Positions 8,108-16,702 of a DNA stretch of 44,220 nucleotides are shown piece by piece. Within the stretch, counting starts at the first letter, position 1. Every line of letters starts with the position of its first letter. The translations under genes and the position numbers were made by a program. Source of the DNA: CBFHTC01 sp965658815 (lineage in GTDB: Bacteria > Pseudomonadota > Alphaproteobacteria > Rickettsiales > Rickettsiaceae); contig CBFHTC010000004.1 in assembly GCA_965658815.1 (NCBI GenBank), positions 1 through 44,220 of the forward strand, in the 5' to 3' direction. The notes under the pieces are model-generated. The model worked only from the letters and a program-made list of their open reading frames with translations, made no database searches and was not told the origin of the DNA.

Positions 8108-9004
8108 CTATATATTGTTGTTTTCTTTGTTAATTCTTTTTTCTAGTTTCTTCATACTAGCTTCCATATCTGTAATTCTTTTTATTAAGGCTTGGCTATT
8201 TGTGTTTAAATTTAAAACTGTTTTCATTTGAGTATTTGTATTTGTCTTAATATTATTTTCATTTTCTTCGCTTTCATTTGCTTGATCTTTATATTTTTCA
8301 TTTATTTTTTTCTTTTCTTCTAAATAAGAAGGTATATAATAATAATAAAGATTATACAGTAAGCCAATGGGGTTTAAAACTACATCGCATAGTGCTGATA
8401 TAGTAAGGGATGTTGCAATTATATTTTCTTTTATTTGTTTTTTAGACTTTTCTTTGTCTAGATTTTCTATCTCAAGTGTTAATTTTCCATTTTTTATATT
8501 TGCGCTATTCTCTTCATTTAATAATGATAAAAATTTTTGTGATAAAAATTCTTTTAGTTGGTTTTCATCTTTCATATCTATGTCTATTCTTTTTTCTATC
8601 GTTATGTTATCTATGTAATATTTCATTATAAGAGGTAAATAATATTTTACAAAACTGACCGCCATAGAGATACTTACTGGCAAGATGACAAGAGCTATGT
8701 TGCTGAATGGAAACAGCGATGCTATTGTTATAGTCAGTGCTATAAAAAAAAATATCAAAAAATAAATTTTATAATCCTTCAATATATCATATTCGCTTGT
8801 GTCAATCTCTATATTTAGTCTTTTGTTTATCTTATTGCCATTATTATGATGTGCTGTATAATCAATACTATAGAAAGTTTTTTCATCTTCATTTATTCTC
8901 TTAATTTCACCAATTGTAATATTATTGTCGATGTTAGATATTTTTTTAATTAAGTTTTGAATATCATCGGCATTTGTTAGATTGATATTTATCTTTTCGC
9001 TCAT
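8108..9004 (-). CDS. Unknown membrane protein with C-terminal coiled coil
   Basis: A 298-aa protein I do not recognise. Residues 1-75 are polar; two adjacent hydrophobic helices lie at about 78-96 and 100-122; residues about 125-195 are charged; a third weaker hydrophobic stretch (ALCDVVLNPIGLLYNLYYYY) is at about 203-222; the rest is a Lys/Glu-rich helix ending in a predicted coiled coil (MEASMKKLEKRINKE). Convergent with smpB, three bases apart. The order polar head, paired membrane helices, coiled-coil tail is also seen in the two paralogues at 40900 and 42888, without evident sequence similarity. Confidence 0.7.
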   Translation of the reverse strand: MSEKININLTNADDIQNLIKKISNIDNNITIGEIKRINEDEKTFYSIDYTAHHNNGNKINKRLNIEIDTSEYDILKDYKIYFLIFFFIALTITIASLFPFSNIALVILPVSISMAVSFVKYYLPLIMKYYIDNITIEKRIDIDMKDENQLKEFLSQKFLSLLNEENSANIKNGKLTLEIENLDKEKSKKQIKENIIATSLTISALCDVVLNPIGLLYNLYYYYIPSYLEEKKKINEKYKDQANESEENENNIKTNTNTQMKTVLNLNTNSQALIKRITDMEASMKKLEKRINKENNNI

Positions 9005-9097
9005 ATTCTAAGATTAGATTAATTCAACATATTTTATATATTAAAAATAATTAAAATAAACTATTCTATATAATAGAAAATTTATTTGTTTGAAGTG

Positions 9098-9126
9098 TTG
9101 TTTTTACATGCGAAATATATTATAAT
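9098..9126 (+). promoter_or_regulatory. Promoter of gyrB-dnaA
   Basis: TTGTTT (9098-9103), 17-bp spacer, TATAAT (9121-9126). The gyrB start codon is 31 bases further. No promoter is apparent before dnaA, so both genes probably share this one. Confidence 0.5.
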
Positions 9127-9156
9127 AGATCATGATATTTATTTAATCTAAATTTT

Positions 9157-11439
9157 ATGACTAAAGAACTATATGACTCCTCTTCAATTAGAATTTTAAG
9201 GGGATTGGAGGCAATTAAAGAAAGACCAGGAATGTACATCGGAAGCACAGATACTCCTATACAATTGTTAAAAGAAGTTTTGGATAACTCTGTTGACGAA
9301 TCTATTGCTGGTCATGCTAATAGTATTAAAGTTATTATATCTAAAAAGCATAATGATCTAAACTATATATCAGTAGAAGATAATGGAAGAGGAATTCCTG
9401 TTGATCTGCATGAAGAAGAGGGAGTATCTGCGGCGGAAGTAATAATGACAAAACTGCATTCGGGAGGAAAGTTTGATTCAAATTCTTATAAAGTCTCTGG
9501 AGGTCTTCATGGAGTAGGGCTATGCGCTGTTACGGCTTTGTCGGCTCATATAGAAATGACGATTTGGAGAGATGGAAAAGAATGTTTTTTAGAATTTCGC
9601 GATGGTGAAAAAGTTGAAGATTTAAAAGTTATAAGAGAAAATGTAAAAAAGAAAGGCACAAGAATTAAGTTCGCTCCTTCTTCGAATCATTTTGATGAGA
9701 CTGTATTTAATTTTAATATTTTAGAGCAAAGAGCGCGAGAAATATCATTTTTAAATGATAAGCTTGAAATCAAAATAACAGATGAAAGAACAAAAAAAGA
9801 AAAAGTTTTTTTTCATGAAAATGGATTGTTAGAATATATCAAATATATTGACTCCGGTCATACTCCTTTAAATAAAACCATTCAGATCAGTCATACTGAG
9901 AAGACAAACGCATGTAATCTTGTCTTACATTGGAATGATTCTTATCAAGAAGAAATTATTATATTTACAAATAATATTCGACAAAGAGATGGGGGAACTC
10001 ATTTATCTGGTTTTAAATCTGGATTAACCAGAGCGGTGATGAAGTATATTACGGATATGAATATTAAAAACAAATATACGCTAAAAGGTGAAGATATTCG
10101 AGAGGGCTTAAGAGCAATTATTTCATTAAAAATAGAGGATCCAAAATTTGCATCTCAAACAAAAGATAAACTTGTAAATTCAGATATAAAGGCTTTTGTT
10201 GAAGGTGCGGTATATGAGAAGATTTATCGTTGGCTTGAGGAAAATCCAAACTTTGCAAAGATTATTATAGATAAAATTATTCAATCGGCAGAAGTTCGTG
10301 AAGTTTCGCGTAGAGCAAAAGATTTAGCTAGAAGAAAAAGTGCTTTAACTATTTCTAACCTACCTGGAAAGTTAGCTGACTGTCAGGAAAGAGATCCTGC
10401 TAAATCCGAAGTCTTTATTGTTGAGGGGGATTCTGCTGGAGGCACAGCCAAAGAAGGTAGAAATAGAAAGAATCAAGCTATTTTGCCTTTAAAGGGAAAG
10501 GTATTAAATACTGAAAAAGCAAGATTGGATAAGATTATAAAGTCAGAGCAGATTGGAACTCTTATTACCGCTTTAGGAGTGGGTTTTGGTGATGAAATGG
10601 ATTTATCAAAGATTAGATATCATAAAATTATCATTATGAGTGATGCCGATGTGGATGGTTCTCATATTCGAACTTTACTCTTGACTTTTTTCTTCACTTA
10701 TATGAGGCCTCTCATTAAGTCAGGTTATCTATATATCGCTCAACCTCCTTTGTTTAAAGTCTCTCATGGAAAAAAAGAGTTGTATTTAAAAAATGAATTA
10801 GAGCTCGATCAATACTTATTTAACCGATATTCAAATGATGTTCGTCTGTCCGATGATTCATTGGATTTAAAAGGTATTATTAATCAGCTCTATTCATATT
10901 TACTTGATATTTCTTCATCTAAGTATCAAAATCATTTATTAGAAGTGGTCACCTTTTATAAAGATAACGCAAAAAGAGAAGAAGTGCTAAAAAATACTAC
11001 AAATATTTATTGGAAGATTGAAGAAAATGAGAATGATATTATCTTGCAGTCTAAAAAAGATAAAATCATATTTAGTAAAGAGACTATCAATCATTACTTT
11101 GATAAATATGCGGTATTGCAAAAGCTTCATCATATCAAAATATTTGATAAAAAGGATAATATAATTCGATTCTTTATTTTAAGTCACTTAAAGAAACAAT
11201 TGAATGATATAGCTAAATCAGGAATTTTAATTCAACGATTTAAAGGTTTAGGAGAAATGAATGCAGTGCAGTTGTGGGATACTACATTAAATCCAGAAAA
11301 TAGAAACTTACTTCAAGTGTCTATTGAAGATGAAGATAAAGCAAGAAAGATGTTTGCTGTTTTAATGGGGTCTCAAGTGGAGCCTCGTAGAGATTTTATA
11401 CAAGATAATGCTCTTAGAGCTGAAAATATTGATATATGA
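9157..11439 (+). CDS. gyrB: DNA gyrase subunit B
   Basis: ATPase subunit of gyrase, which adds negative supercoils. In order: GHKL ATPase (EVLDNSVDE, DNGRGIPV, GGLHGVGLCAV), transducer domain (TNNIRQRDGGTHL), TOPRIM domain (FIVEGDSAGGTAKEGR with PLKGKVLN; MSDADVDGSHIRTL), and the C-terminal segment GILIQRFKGLGEMN. 760 aa against about 800 in free-living relatives. The EGDSAGG and PLKGK motifs and single gene fit GyrB; ParE is the alternative. Its last four bases overlap the dnaA start (ATGA), an unusual arrangement because gyrB normally follows dnaA. Confidence 0.93.
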   Translation: MTKELYDSSSIRILRGLEAIKERPGMYIGSTDTPIQLLKEVLDNSVDESIAGHANSIKVIISKKHNDLNYISVEDNGRGIPVDLHEEEGVSAAEVIMTKLHSGGKFDSNSYKVSGGLHGVGLCAVTALSAHIEMTIWRDGKECFLEFRDGEKVEDLKVIRENVKKKGTRIKFAPSSNHFDETVFNFNILEQRAREISFLNDKLEIKITDERTKKEKVFFHENGLLEYIKYIDSGHTPLNKTIQISHTEKTNACNLVLHWNDSYQEEIIIFTNNIRQRDGGTHLSGFKSGLTRAVMKYITDMNIKNKYTLKGEDIREGLRAIISLKIEDPKFASQTKDKLVNSDIKAFVEGAVYEKIYRWLEENPNFAKIIIDKIIQSAEVREVSRRAKDLARRKSALTISNLPGKLADCQERDPAKSEVFIVEGDSAGGTAKEGRNRKNQAILPLKGKVLNTEKARLDKIIKSEQIGTLITALGVGFGDEMDLSKIRYHKIIIMSDADVDGSHIRTLLLTFFFTYMRPLIKSGYLYIAQPPLFKVSHGKKELYLKNELELDQYLFNRYSNDVRLSDDSLDLKGIINQLYSYLLDISSSKYQNHLLEVVTFYKDNAKREEVLKNTTNIYWKIEENENDIILQSKKDKIIFSKETINHYFDKYAVLQKLHHIKIFDKKDNIIRFFILSHLKKQLNDIAKSGILIQRFKGLGEMNAVQLWDTTLNPENRNLLQVSIEDEDKARKMFAVLMGSQVEPRRDFIQDNALRAENIDI

Positions 11440-12794
11440 TAAATTTTATAACTACAGATGTGACTTCGAGTCCTAAGCCTTTAATTAAGAGTGATTTAAA
11501 GATGAGTTGGAAGAATTATATATCAGAATTAAAAGAGTTGGTAGGAACCAAGGTATTTTCAAGTTGGTTCTCTTCATGTAAATTTATTAGCCTCAAAGCT
11601 TCTCATTTAACATTTTCGGTTAAAAATAAATTTATTCAAAAATGGTTGGAGGATCATTATAAAAGTTATATTTTAAGTGTTTGTAGAAAGTTTCAAATAG
11701 CGACTTATGAAATTATGGTAAATGAAAGTAACGAAATAGCGCCTGAAGTAAAAAAAAAAGACAATGATAATCTATCAGTGTTTGATGAGAGGTATACTTT
11801 TCGAAATTTTGTAGTGAGCCCTTCTTCAAACGAAATAGCCTATGCTGCAGCGTATGCTATCGCGGATAGCGAATATACAAATAAAAGATCAAATCCTTTA
11901 TTTATATATGGAAATGTAGGATTAGGAAAGACTCATTTGATGCACGCGATTGGTCATCATGTTCAAAGTAAATATCCAAATAAAAAAGTTTTGTATATGT
12001 CCGCTGAAAAATTTGTACAATCATTTGTGCAATCTTTAATGAATAATAATAACAGTTTTAGAAATTTATTAAGATCTGTAGATATATTGATGGTTGATGA
12101 TATTCAGTTTATATGCGGTAAAAATAAAACTCAGGAGGAATTTTTTAATACTTTTAATATCTTGCTAGAAAACTCAAAACAAATAATAGTATCTTGTGAT
12201 AAACCTCCATCAAATTTAGACAAACTTGAAGATAGATTGAAATCTCGTTTAGCCTGGGGGTTAACTGTCGATATTCACGAGACAAATTATGAACTTAGGC
12301 TGGGTATTTTAAAATCAAAAGTAATGGGCTTAAATTATAAAATTGATATTGTGGTATTAGAATTTTTAGCAGAGAATCTTGATACAAATGTTCGCGAACT
12401 TGAAGGAGCTTTAAACAAAATTGTTATGTATTCAAGTTTGATGAAAGTGGATATCACCCTTTCTGTTGCAAAAAATATCATGAAAGATATTATTAAGGTA
12501 AAAAAGGAGTCTGTATCAATTGAGGATATTCAGGCAAAGGTCTCTCATTATTATAAAATAAATTTAAAAGATATGCTTTCTATTTCTAGAAAGAGGAGTT
12601 TTGTAAAAACGCGACAAATAGCGATGTACTTATGTAAGAAGCTAACAAATCATAGCTTAGTAGAAATTAGTCGTAAATTTGATAGAAAAGATCATACCAC
12701 GGTGTTACATGCGGTGCAAACAATCAAGAATCAATATGAGAACGATGATAATATTAGATCTCAAATTGACGAGATGATAGATTTATTTATGTAA
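11436..12794 (+). CDS. dnaA: Chromosomal replication initiator DnaA
   Basis: Binds DnaA boxes and opens the origin. 452 aa with domain I at about 23-85 (WKNYISELKELVGTKVFSSW), a short linker, and the AAA+ domain from about 115: Walker A GNVGLGKT (159-166), Walker B LMVDD (218-222), and arginine-finger region DRLKSRLAWGL. Domain IV has the DnaA signature (FDRKDHTTVLHAVQTI). The start overlaps the gyrB stop, indicating translational coupling. MSWKNYI at residue 23 is an alternative start. A decayed copy of the last exon-like stretch follows the stop codon. Confidence 0.95.
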   Translation: MINFITTDVTSSPKPLIKSDLKMSWKNYISELKELVGTKVFSSWFSSCKFISLKASHLTFSVKNKFIQKWLEDHYKSYILSVCRKFQIATYEIMVNESNEIAPEVKKKDNDNLSVFDERYTFRNFVVSPSSNEIAYAAAYAIADSEYTNKRSNPLFIYGNVGLGKTHLMHAIGHHVQSKYPNKKVLYMSAEKFVQSFVQSLMNNNNSFRNLLRSVDILMVDDIQFICGKNKTQEEFFNTFNILLENSKQIIVSCDKPPSNLDKLEDRLKSRLAWGLTVDIHETNYELRLGILKSKVMGLNYKIDIVVLEFLAENLDTNVRELEGALNKIVMYSSLMKVDITLSVAKNIMKDIIKVKKESVSIEDIQAKVSHYYKINLKDMLSISRKRSFVKTRQIAMYLCKKLTNHSLVEISRKFDRKDHTTVLHAVQTIKNQYENDDNIRSQIDEMIDLFM

Positions 12795-12796
12795 AA

Positions 12797-12858
12797 GTTT
12801 AAGATATACTACGGTGTTTCATGCAGTACAAAGAATCAATAGGATGATAATATTAGAT
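12797..12858 (+). pseudogene. Decayed duplicate of the dnaA 3' end
   Basis: Just after the dnaA stop, the bases TACTACGGTGTTTCATGCAG mirror TACCACGGTGTTACATGCGG in the dnaA domain IV signature, and GATGATAATATTAGAT matches exactly the stretch near 12747-12762. Between them the copy has deletions that break the frame. It is a relic of a partial tandem duplication. Confidence 0.65.
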
Positions 12859-12904
12859 GACTACGGAAAAGCAGTGCAGTTTATAACTGACTTGTATAAT
12901 AATT

Positions 12905-13004
12905 TGTGAAGAAAAGCATTCTGTGAAGAAAAGCATTCTGTGAAGAAAAGCATTCTGTGAAGAAAAGCATTCTGTGAAGAAAATCATTCTGTGAAGAAAA
13001 GCAT
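12905..13004 (+). repeat. Six-copy 17-bp tandem repeat after dnaA
   Basis: The unit TGTGAAGAAAAGCATTC is repeated head to tail from 12905, with one variant (AAATCATTC in copy five) and a truncated sixth copy. Seventeen is not a multiple of three, so frames rotate and stops appear; it is not a coding repeat now. I see no convincing DnaA boxes in it. Confidence 0.85.
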
Positions 13005-13225
13005 GATAGCAACATGGCAAAGAGAAATAGACAAAATAAGCGATAAAGATGTAAAAGAATTATCGTTTTGTGAAGAAACCAAAGAAAATATAAAATACTA
13101 TAAAGGTTAATATAAAAAATGCTACAAAATAAGGATATGAAGAATATATCGATATAGTCACTGATTCTTCTATTATAAGAATAAATAATGAAGTGATGGA
13201 ATTTTATGATGATGACATTGAATAA
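13003..13225 (+). pseudogene. Decayed ORF fragments downstream of dnaA
   Basis: Two short in-frame stretches remain: one from the ATG at 13003 (MIATWQREIDKISDKDVKEL... to a stop at 13108) and one from 13139 (EEYIDIVTDSS... VMEFYDDDIE, stop at 13223). The first contains FCEETKE, echoing the CEEK encoded by the 17-bp repeat, so the repeat probably expanded inside this gene. No family recognised. Confidence 0.4.
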
Positions 13226-13292
13226 TGATTTATTTGTCTAAATTATAGACTTTAGGTGTAAAGTTAGTTAGAATACAAAAAAATAAAAATAT

Positions 13293-13646
13293 ATGTCAGA
13301 TAAAACAATTAATGAAAAGCTAAAAATTATTGAATCTTTTTCTAAAAATTTAAACAGCCTGCCCATAGAAGATATTATCAAAAAGCAAAAAAACATCTTC
13401 TCTGTGATAGAAGAGGTTAAGGTTCAGTTTAAAAATTTAAATCAAAAAAATTATGTAGAAGAGTTTGAAAAAAGTTTAAAAAATCAATCTATCGAATTGC
13501 TTTTAAAAGAGTTAAATGAAATAGAAGGCAAGTTTGATCATCTATCAATCGAAGATATGCATTTTTATAAAGAAAAAGCATTATTTATTATTCAATTAGT
13601 TGAGAATAAAATTAGTTCAATGAAAATGGAGATGGAAACGATATAA
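13293..13646 (+). CDS. Small helical protein, unknown
   Basis: A 117-aa charged protein that is almost wholly predicted helix, with heptad-like spacing (LLLKELNEIEGKF, ALFIIQLVENKI) and no membrane segment or cysteine. It lies about 80 bases before groES, which has its own promoter. Intact frame and Lys/Glu-rich composition typical of its neighbours support a real gene; I cannot assign a family. Confidence 0.6.
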   Translation: MSDKTINEKLKIIESFSKNLNSLPIEDIIKKQKNIFSVIEEVKVQFKNLNQKNYVEEFEKSLKNQSIELLLKELNEIEGKFDHLSIEDMHFYKEKALFIIQLVENKISSMKMEMETI

Positions 13647-13674
13647 AACTTGATAAAAAAGTTTATGGCAGCTA

Positions 13675-13704
13675 TTGAATTTTATAAATAACACCTTATA
13701 TAAT
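13675..13704 (+). promoter_or_regulatory. Promoter of groES-groEL
   Basis: TTGAAT (13675-13680), 18-bp spacer, TATAAT (13699-13704); groES starts 25 bases later. No clear CIRCE operator or sigma-32 box is seen, so heat regulation is not evident. Confidence 0.5.
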
Positions 13705-13728
13705 ATCTTGAAAAAATAATGTAAAGCT

Positions 13729-14019
13729 ATGAAAATAAAACCCTTAAATGATAAGGTGATATTAAAAATAATAGAAGCGGTTTCAAGCTCTTCTTATATT
13801 CATATACCACAGACGTCTGACTCTACAAAATCAAATTATGGTGAAGTAGTATCTGTAGGAGAAGGAAAAATACTTGAAAATGGAAATATAAAAACATTAA
13901 AAGTAAAAATTGGTGACAAAGTATATTTTTCAAAGTATGCCGGCACTGAAATTGACATAAAAGGAAAATCTTATATCTGTGTAAGTGAGTCAGATATTTT
14001 AGCAATATTAGAGGTTTAA
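13729..14019 (+). CDS. groES: Co-chaperonin GroES
   Basis: Caps the GroEL cage during folding. 96 aa, normal length, with KPLNDKVILKIIEA at the start, GEVVSVGEGKI, VKIGDKVYFSKYAGTEI, and the end SDILAILEV. The mobile loop that contacts GroEL (residues about 17-32) is rich in Ser and lacks the usual GG(I/V) pattern, in keeping with a divergent partner. Two bases separate it from groEL. Confidence 0.93.
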   Translation: MKIKPLNDKVILKIIEAVSSSSYIHIPQTSDSTKSNYGEVVSVGEGKILENGNIKTLKVKIGDKVYFSKYAGTEIDIKGKSYICVSESDILAILEV

Positions 14020-14021
14020 TT

Positions 14022-15638
14022 ATGATAAAGACAAAAAATATACATGGCGAATCTTATACAAAAGAGATTATTAACGGTATGAAGGAAATATTTGATGCTG
14101 TTTCTTCGACTTATGGTCCTAATGGTTTAAACGTGATTATTGAATCAGACGGAGATAAGGTTAGAGTGACAAAAGATGGAGCTACTGTTGCTCAATATAT
14201 GTTTCCAAAAGGAATTGGAGGAAAGTTGGTTCAAGAGGTAACCTCTCAAGTTGCTGACAGTGCGGGAGATGGTACCACTACTTGTACTATTTTAATATAT
14301 TATCTAGTTGTAGGGGCTTATAAATTAATTTCCATGGGAGAAAATCCTATAAAAGTAAAAAAAGAAATTGAATTTATTACAAATGAGGTGATAAAGTACT
14401 TAGAATCTAAATCAATACCTATTAATTTAACAAATGAAACAGAGATACTTAAAGTAGCTACCATCTCTGCTAACGGTGATGAGAAAATTGGTAACTATAT
14501 AAAAGAAGCTATTATAAAAGTCAAAACCGATGGAGCTATTACGGTGGAAGAAGGAAGTAGTATGGACACTCATGTTGATCTAACTGAGGGTTTTCATTTT
14601 TCTTCTGGTCATATGTCTTCTTACTTTATCAACAATATTAAGAAATCTATAACTCAATTAGAAGATACCTTCATTTTAGTATACGAAAAAAAATTATCTA
14701 GTATAAAAAGCATTATTCAAATATTAGAGAAAGTGGCGCAATCTGGCAAATCTCTTTTAATTATAGCTGATGATGTTGATAATTCTGTTTTGACTACATT
14801 AATTATGAACCAACAGAGAGGCTTAAAAGTATGCGCGGTAAAAGCTCCAGGGTATGGAGATAGAAAAAAAGATAATCTACTTGATATAGCTATAGCTACA
14901 GGAGCAAAATTAGTTACAGAGGATACTGGATTAAATACTTATGATGTAAATATTGATGTTTTAGGGCATGCTAAAAAAGTGATTGTATCAAAAACAAAAA
15001 CTTTGTTAATAAATGTTGGAGGAAAAAACGCTGACATTGAAAGTAGGAAAGAAGAGATTCGCACTTTAAAAGAGAAAACCTCTTCTGAATATGAAAAAGA
15101 TAAACTATCTGAGAGATTAGCAAAGCTAGGAAATGGCGTTGCGGTTATTAAAGTCGGAGGAAGTGGTGAGGTTGAAAGAAAAGAGCTAAAAGATCGAGTT
15201 GATGATTCCTTACATGCGACTAAAGCGGCTCTTGAGCAGGGAATTTTACCTGGAGGAGGGTCTTCTCTTTTCTATGCTTCAGAATTTATACTAAATAAAA
15301 TGATCGAAAATTCAAGTAGTTCAGACTTAAGAGTATCTGTAGCAAAAATGATTAAAATGGTTCTTAGAAAGCCTTTAAAGCATATATTGAAAAATGCCGG
15401 TATAGAGGATGAACATACGGTTTTTGCTAACTTAGAAAAAGAAAAATTTGGATATGGTTATAATGTGATAAATAATATTTTTGGAAATATGATTAATGAT
15501 TTAGGTATTATTGATCCATCTAAAGTTGTTATCACTGCGTTAAAACACGCGGCTTCTCTTGCAAATATTGCAATTACAACAAAGGTTGGAGTCTTAAGAG
15601 AAGAGGAGGAGCCTCTCAATAAACATAAATACTCATGA
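14022..15638 (+). CDS. groEL: Chaperonin GroEL, divergent, no GGM tail
   Basis: ATP-driven folding cage. 538 aa with the ATP-site residues in place: TKDGATVA, the AGDGTTT loop, and VDDSLHATKAALEQG with the PGGGSS loop. It is clearly divergent: the segment after TKDGATVA reads QYMFPKGIGGKL where most GroEL have an acidic ELEDKFENMG-type stretch, and the C-terminal GGM repeats are missing (end EEEEPLNKHKYS). A weak ribosome-binding site (GAGG) precedes the ATG. Fast evolution of GroEL fits a symbiont, and the gene is still intact. Confidence 0.93.
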   Translation: MIKTKNIHGESYTKEIINGMKEIFDAVSSTYGPNGLNVIIESDGDKVRVTKDGATVAQYMFPKGIGGKLVQEVTSQVADSAGDGTTTCTILIYYLVVGAYKLISMGENPIKVKKEIEFITNEVIKYLESKSIPINLTNETEILKVATISANGDEKIGNYIKEAIIKVKTDGAITVEEGSSMDTHVDLTEGFHFSSGHMSSYFINNIKKSITQLEDTFILVYEKKLSSIKSIIQILEKVAQSGKSLLIIADDVDNSVLTTLIMNQQRGLKVCAVKAPGYGDRKKDNLLDIAIATGAKLVTEDTGLNTYDVNIDVLGHAKKVIVSKTKTLLINVGGKNADIESRKEEIRTLKEKTSSEYEKDKLSERLAKLGNGVAVIKVGGSGEVERKELKDRVDDSLHATKAALEQGILPGGGSSLFYASEFILNKMIENSSSSDLRVSVAKMIKMVLRKPLKHILKNAGIEDEHTVFANLEKEKFGYGYNVINNIFGNMINDLGIIDPSKVVITALKHAASLANIAITTKVGVLREEEEPLNKHKYS

Positions 15639-15665
15639 TTTTAAGAGTTATAGCCTTAAAATCAT
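15635..15665 (+). terminator. Hairpin after groEL
   Basis: A perfect 11-bp inverted repeat (ATGATTTTAAG and CTTAAAATCAT) with a 9-base loop; the groEL stop codon lies in the left arm. No T run follows, so it may be a weak terminator or an mRNA-stabilising hairpin. Confidence 0.45.
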
Positions 15666-15697
15666 AAAAATTGTTATAGTAAAAATTATTAACATAC

Positions 15698-15725
15698 TTG
15701 ATTACAAAAATAAAAAAGGTATAAT
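15698..15725 (+). promoter_or_regulatory. Promoter of trxB
   Basis: TTGATT (15698-15703), 16-bp spacer, TATAAT (15720-15725), 24 bases before the chosen trxB ATG. Confidence 0.5.
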
Positions 15726-15749
15726 ATTCATAATAATTTAATCTTGTCT

Positions 15750-16670
15750 ATGAAAGAATATGATACAATTGTTTTAGGTTCAGGGCCTGCTGGTTGTACA
15801 GCTGCTTTGTATGCTGTAAGAGCTGGGCTTTCATGTTTAGTGATTGAGGGGCCAGTACCTGGCGGTCAATTAACCACTACTACAGATGTAGTAAATTACC
15901 CTGGTTTTGAAAAGCCTATTCAAGGTCCTTGGTTAGTGGAAGAGATGAAGAAGCAGGCAGTTGCTCATGGCGCTGAATTTAAAAACGATTGGATAACAGA
16001 AGTTGATTTTTCTAAAATTAAAAACTTTAAGTTAATTTCAAAAGACAGTATATATCAATCAAAAACCGTTATTATATCTACAGGGTCAAAAGCAAACTAT
16101 CTTAATATACCTTCTGAGCAAGAGTTTCTTGGTTACGGTGTTTCTGGTTGCGCCACTTGTGATGGTTATTTTTACAAAGACAAAGATGTAGCAATTATTG
16201 GAGGAGGAAATACAGCGGTTGAGGAGGCCAAGTTTTTATCAAATATTTGTCGCTCAGTGACTTTGGTTCATAGAAGAAATGAGCTGCGCGCAGAGAAGAC
16301 CCTGCAAAAAGAGTTGTTTGCTAAAAAAAATGTTAAATTTGAATGGAACAGTAATTTGATTGAAGTTAAAGGAGTTAAAAATCCAAAATCTGTGACAAGT
16401 ATTGTAATTCAATCAAATGATAAAAAAATCAAGACTTTAAATGTTTCTGGAGTTTTTATTGCAATAGGGCATTCTCCTCAAACTTCTTTATTTAAAGATA
16501 TCTTAGATTTGGATTCTCATGGTTATATCAAAACCAATAATACTAAAACAAATATTTCAGGAGTTTTTGCAGCCGGAGATGTGCAAGATTCTATCTATCG
16601 TCAGGCGGTGACATCAGCTGGAAGTGGCTGTATCGCTGCTTTAGAGTCAAATTGGTTTTTAAATGAATAG
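15750..16670 (+). CDS. trxB: Thioredoxin reductase
   Basis: FAD enzyme that reduces thioredoxin with NADPH. From the ATG at 15750 the protein is 306 aa, of normal length. FAD motif GSGPAGCTAALYA near residue 10, PGGQLTTTTDVVNYPGF, redox-active CATC (C134 and C137), NADPH motif GGGNTAVEEA, and C-terminal FAD motif GVFAAGDVQD. A TTG six bases upstream is a possible but less likely start. Complete, with no missing catalytic residue. hemW follows after 32 bases. Confidence 0.94.
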   Translation: MKEYDTIVLGSGPAGCTAALYAVRAGLSCLVIEGPVPGGQLTTTTDVVNYPGFEKPIQGPWLVEEMKKQAVAHGAEFKNDWITEVDFSKIKNFKLISKDSIYQSKTVIISTGSKANYLNIPSEQEFLGYGVSGCATCDGYFYKDKDVAIIGGGNTAVEEAKFLSNICRSVTLVHRRNELRAEKTLQKELFAKKNVKFEWNSNLIEVKGVKNPKSVTSIVIQSNDKKIKTLNVSGVFIAIGHSPQTSLFKDILDLDSHGYIKTNNTKTNISGVFAAGDVQDSIYRQAVTSAGSGCIAALESNWFLNE

Positions 16671-16702
16671 TGATTTGAAAAAGAAAATAAGAAAATAATA
16701 CG

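Noticed and set aside
8367..8618. 83-codon plus-strand frame rich in Phe and Ser
   Set aside because: Antisense to the well-formed 298-aa gene; composition is that of a Lys/Glu-rich gene read backwards.
12905..13004. 17-bp repeat as a CRISPR array
   Set aside because: Units are directly adjacent with no spacers, and no cas genes are in the window.
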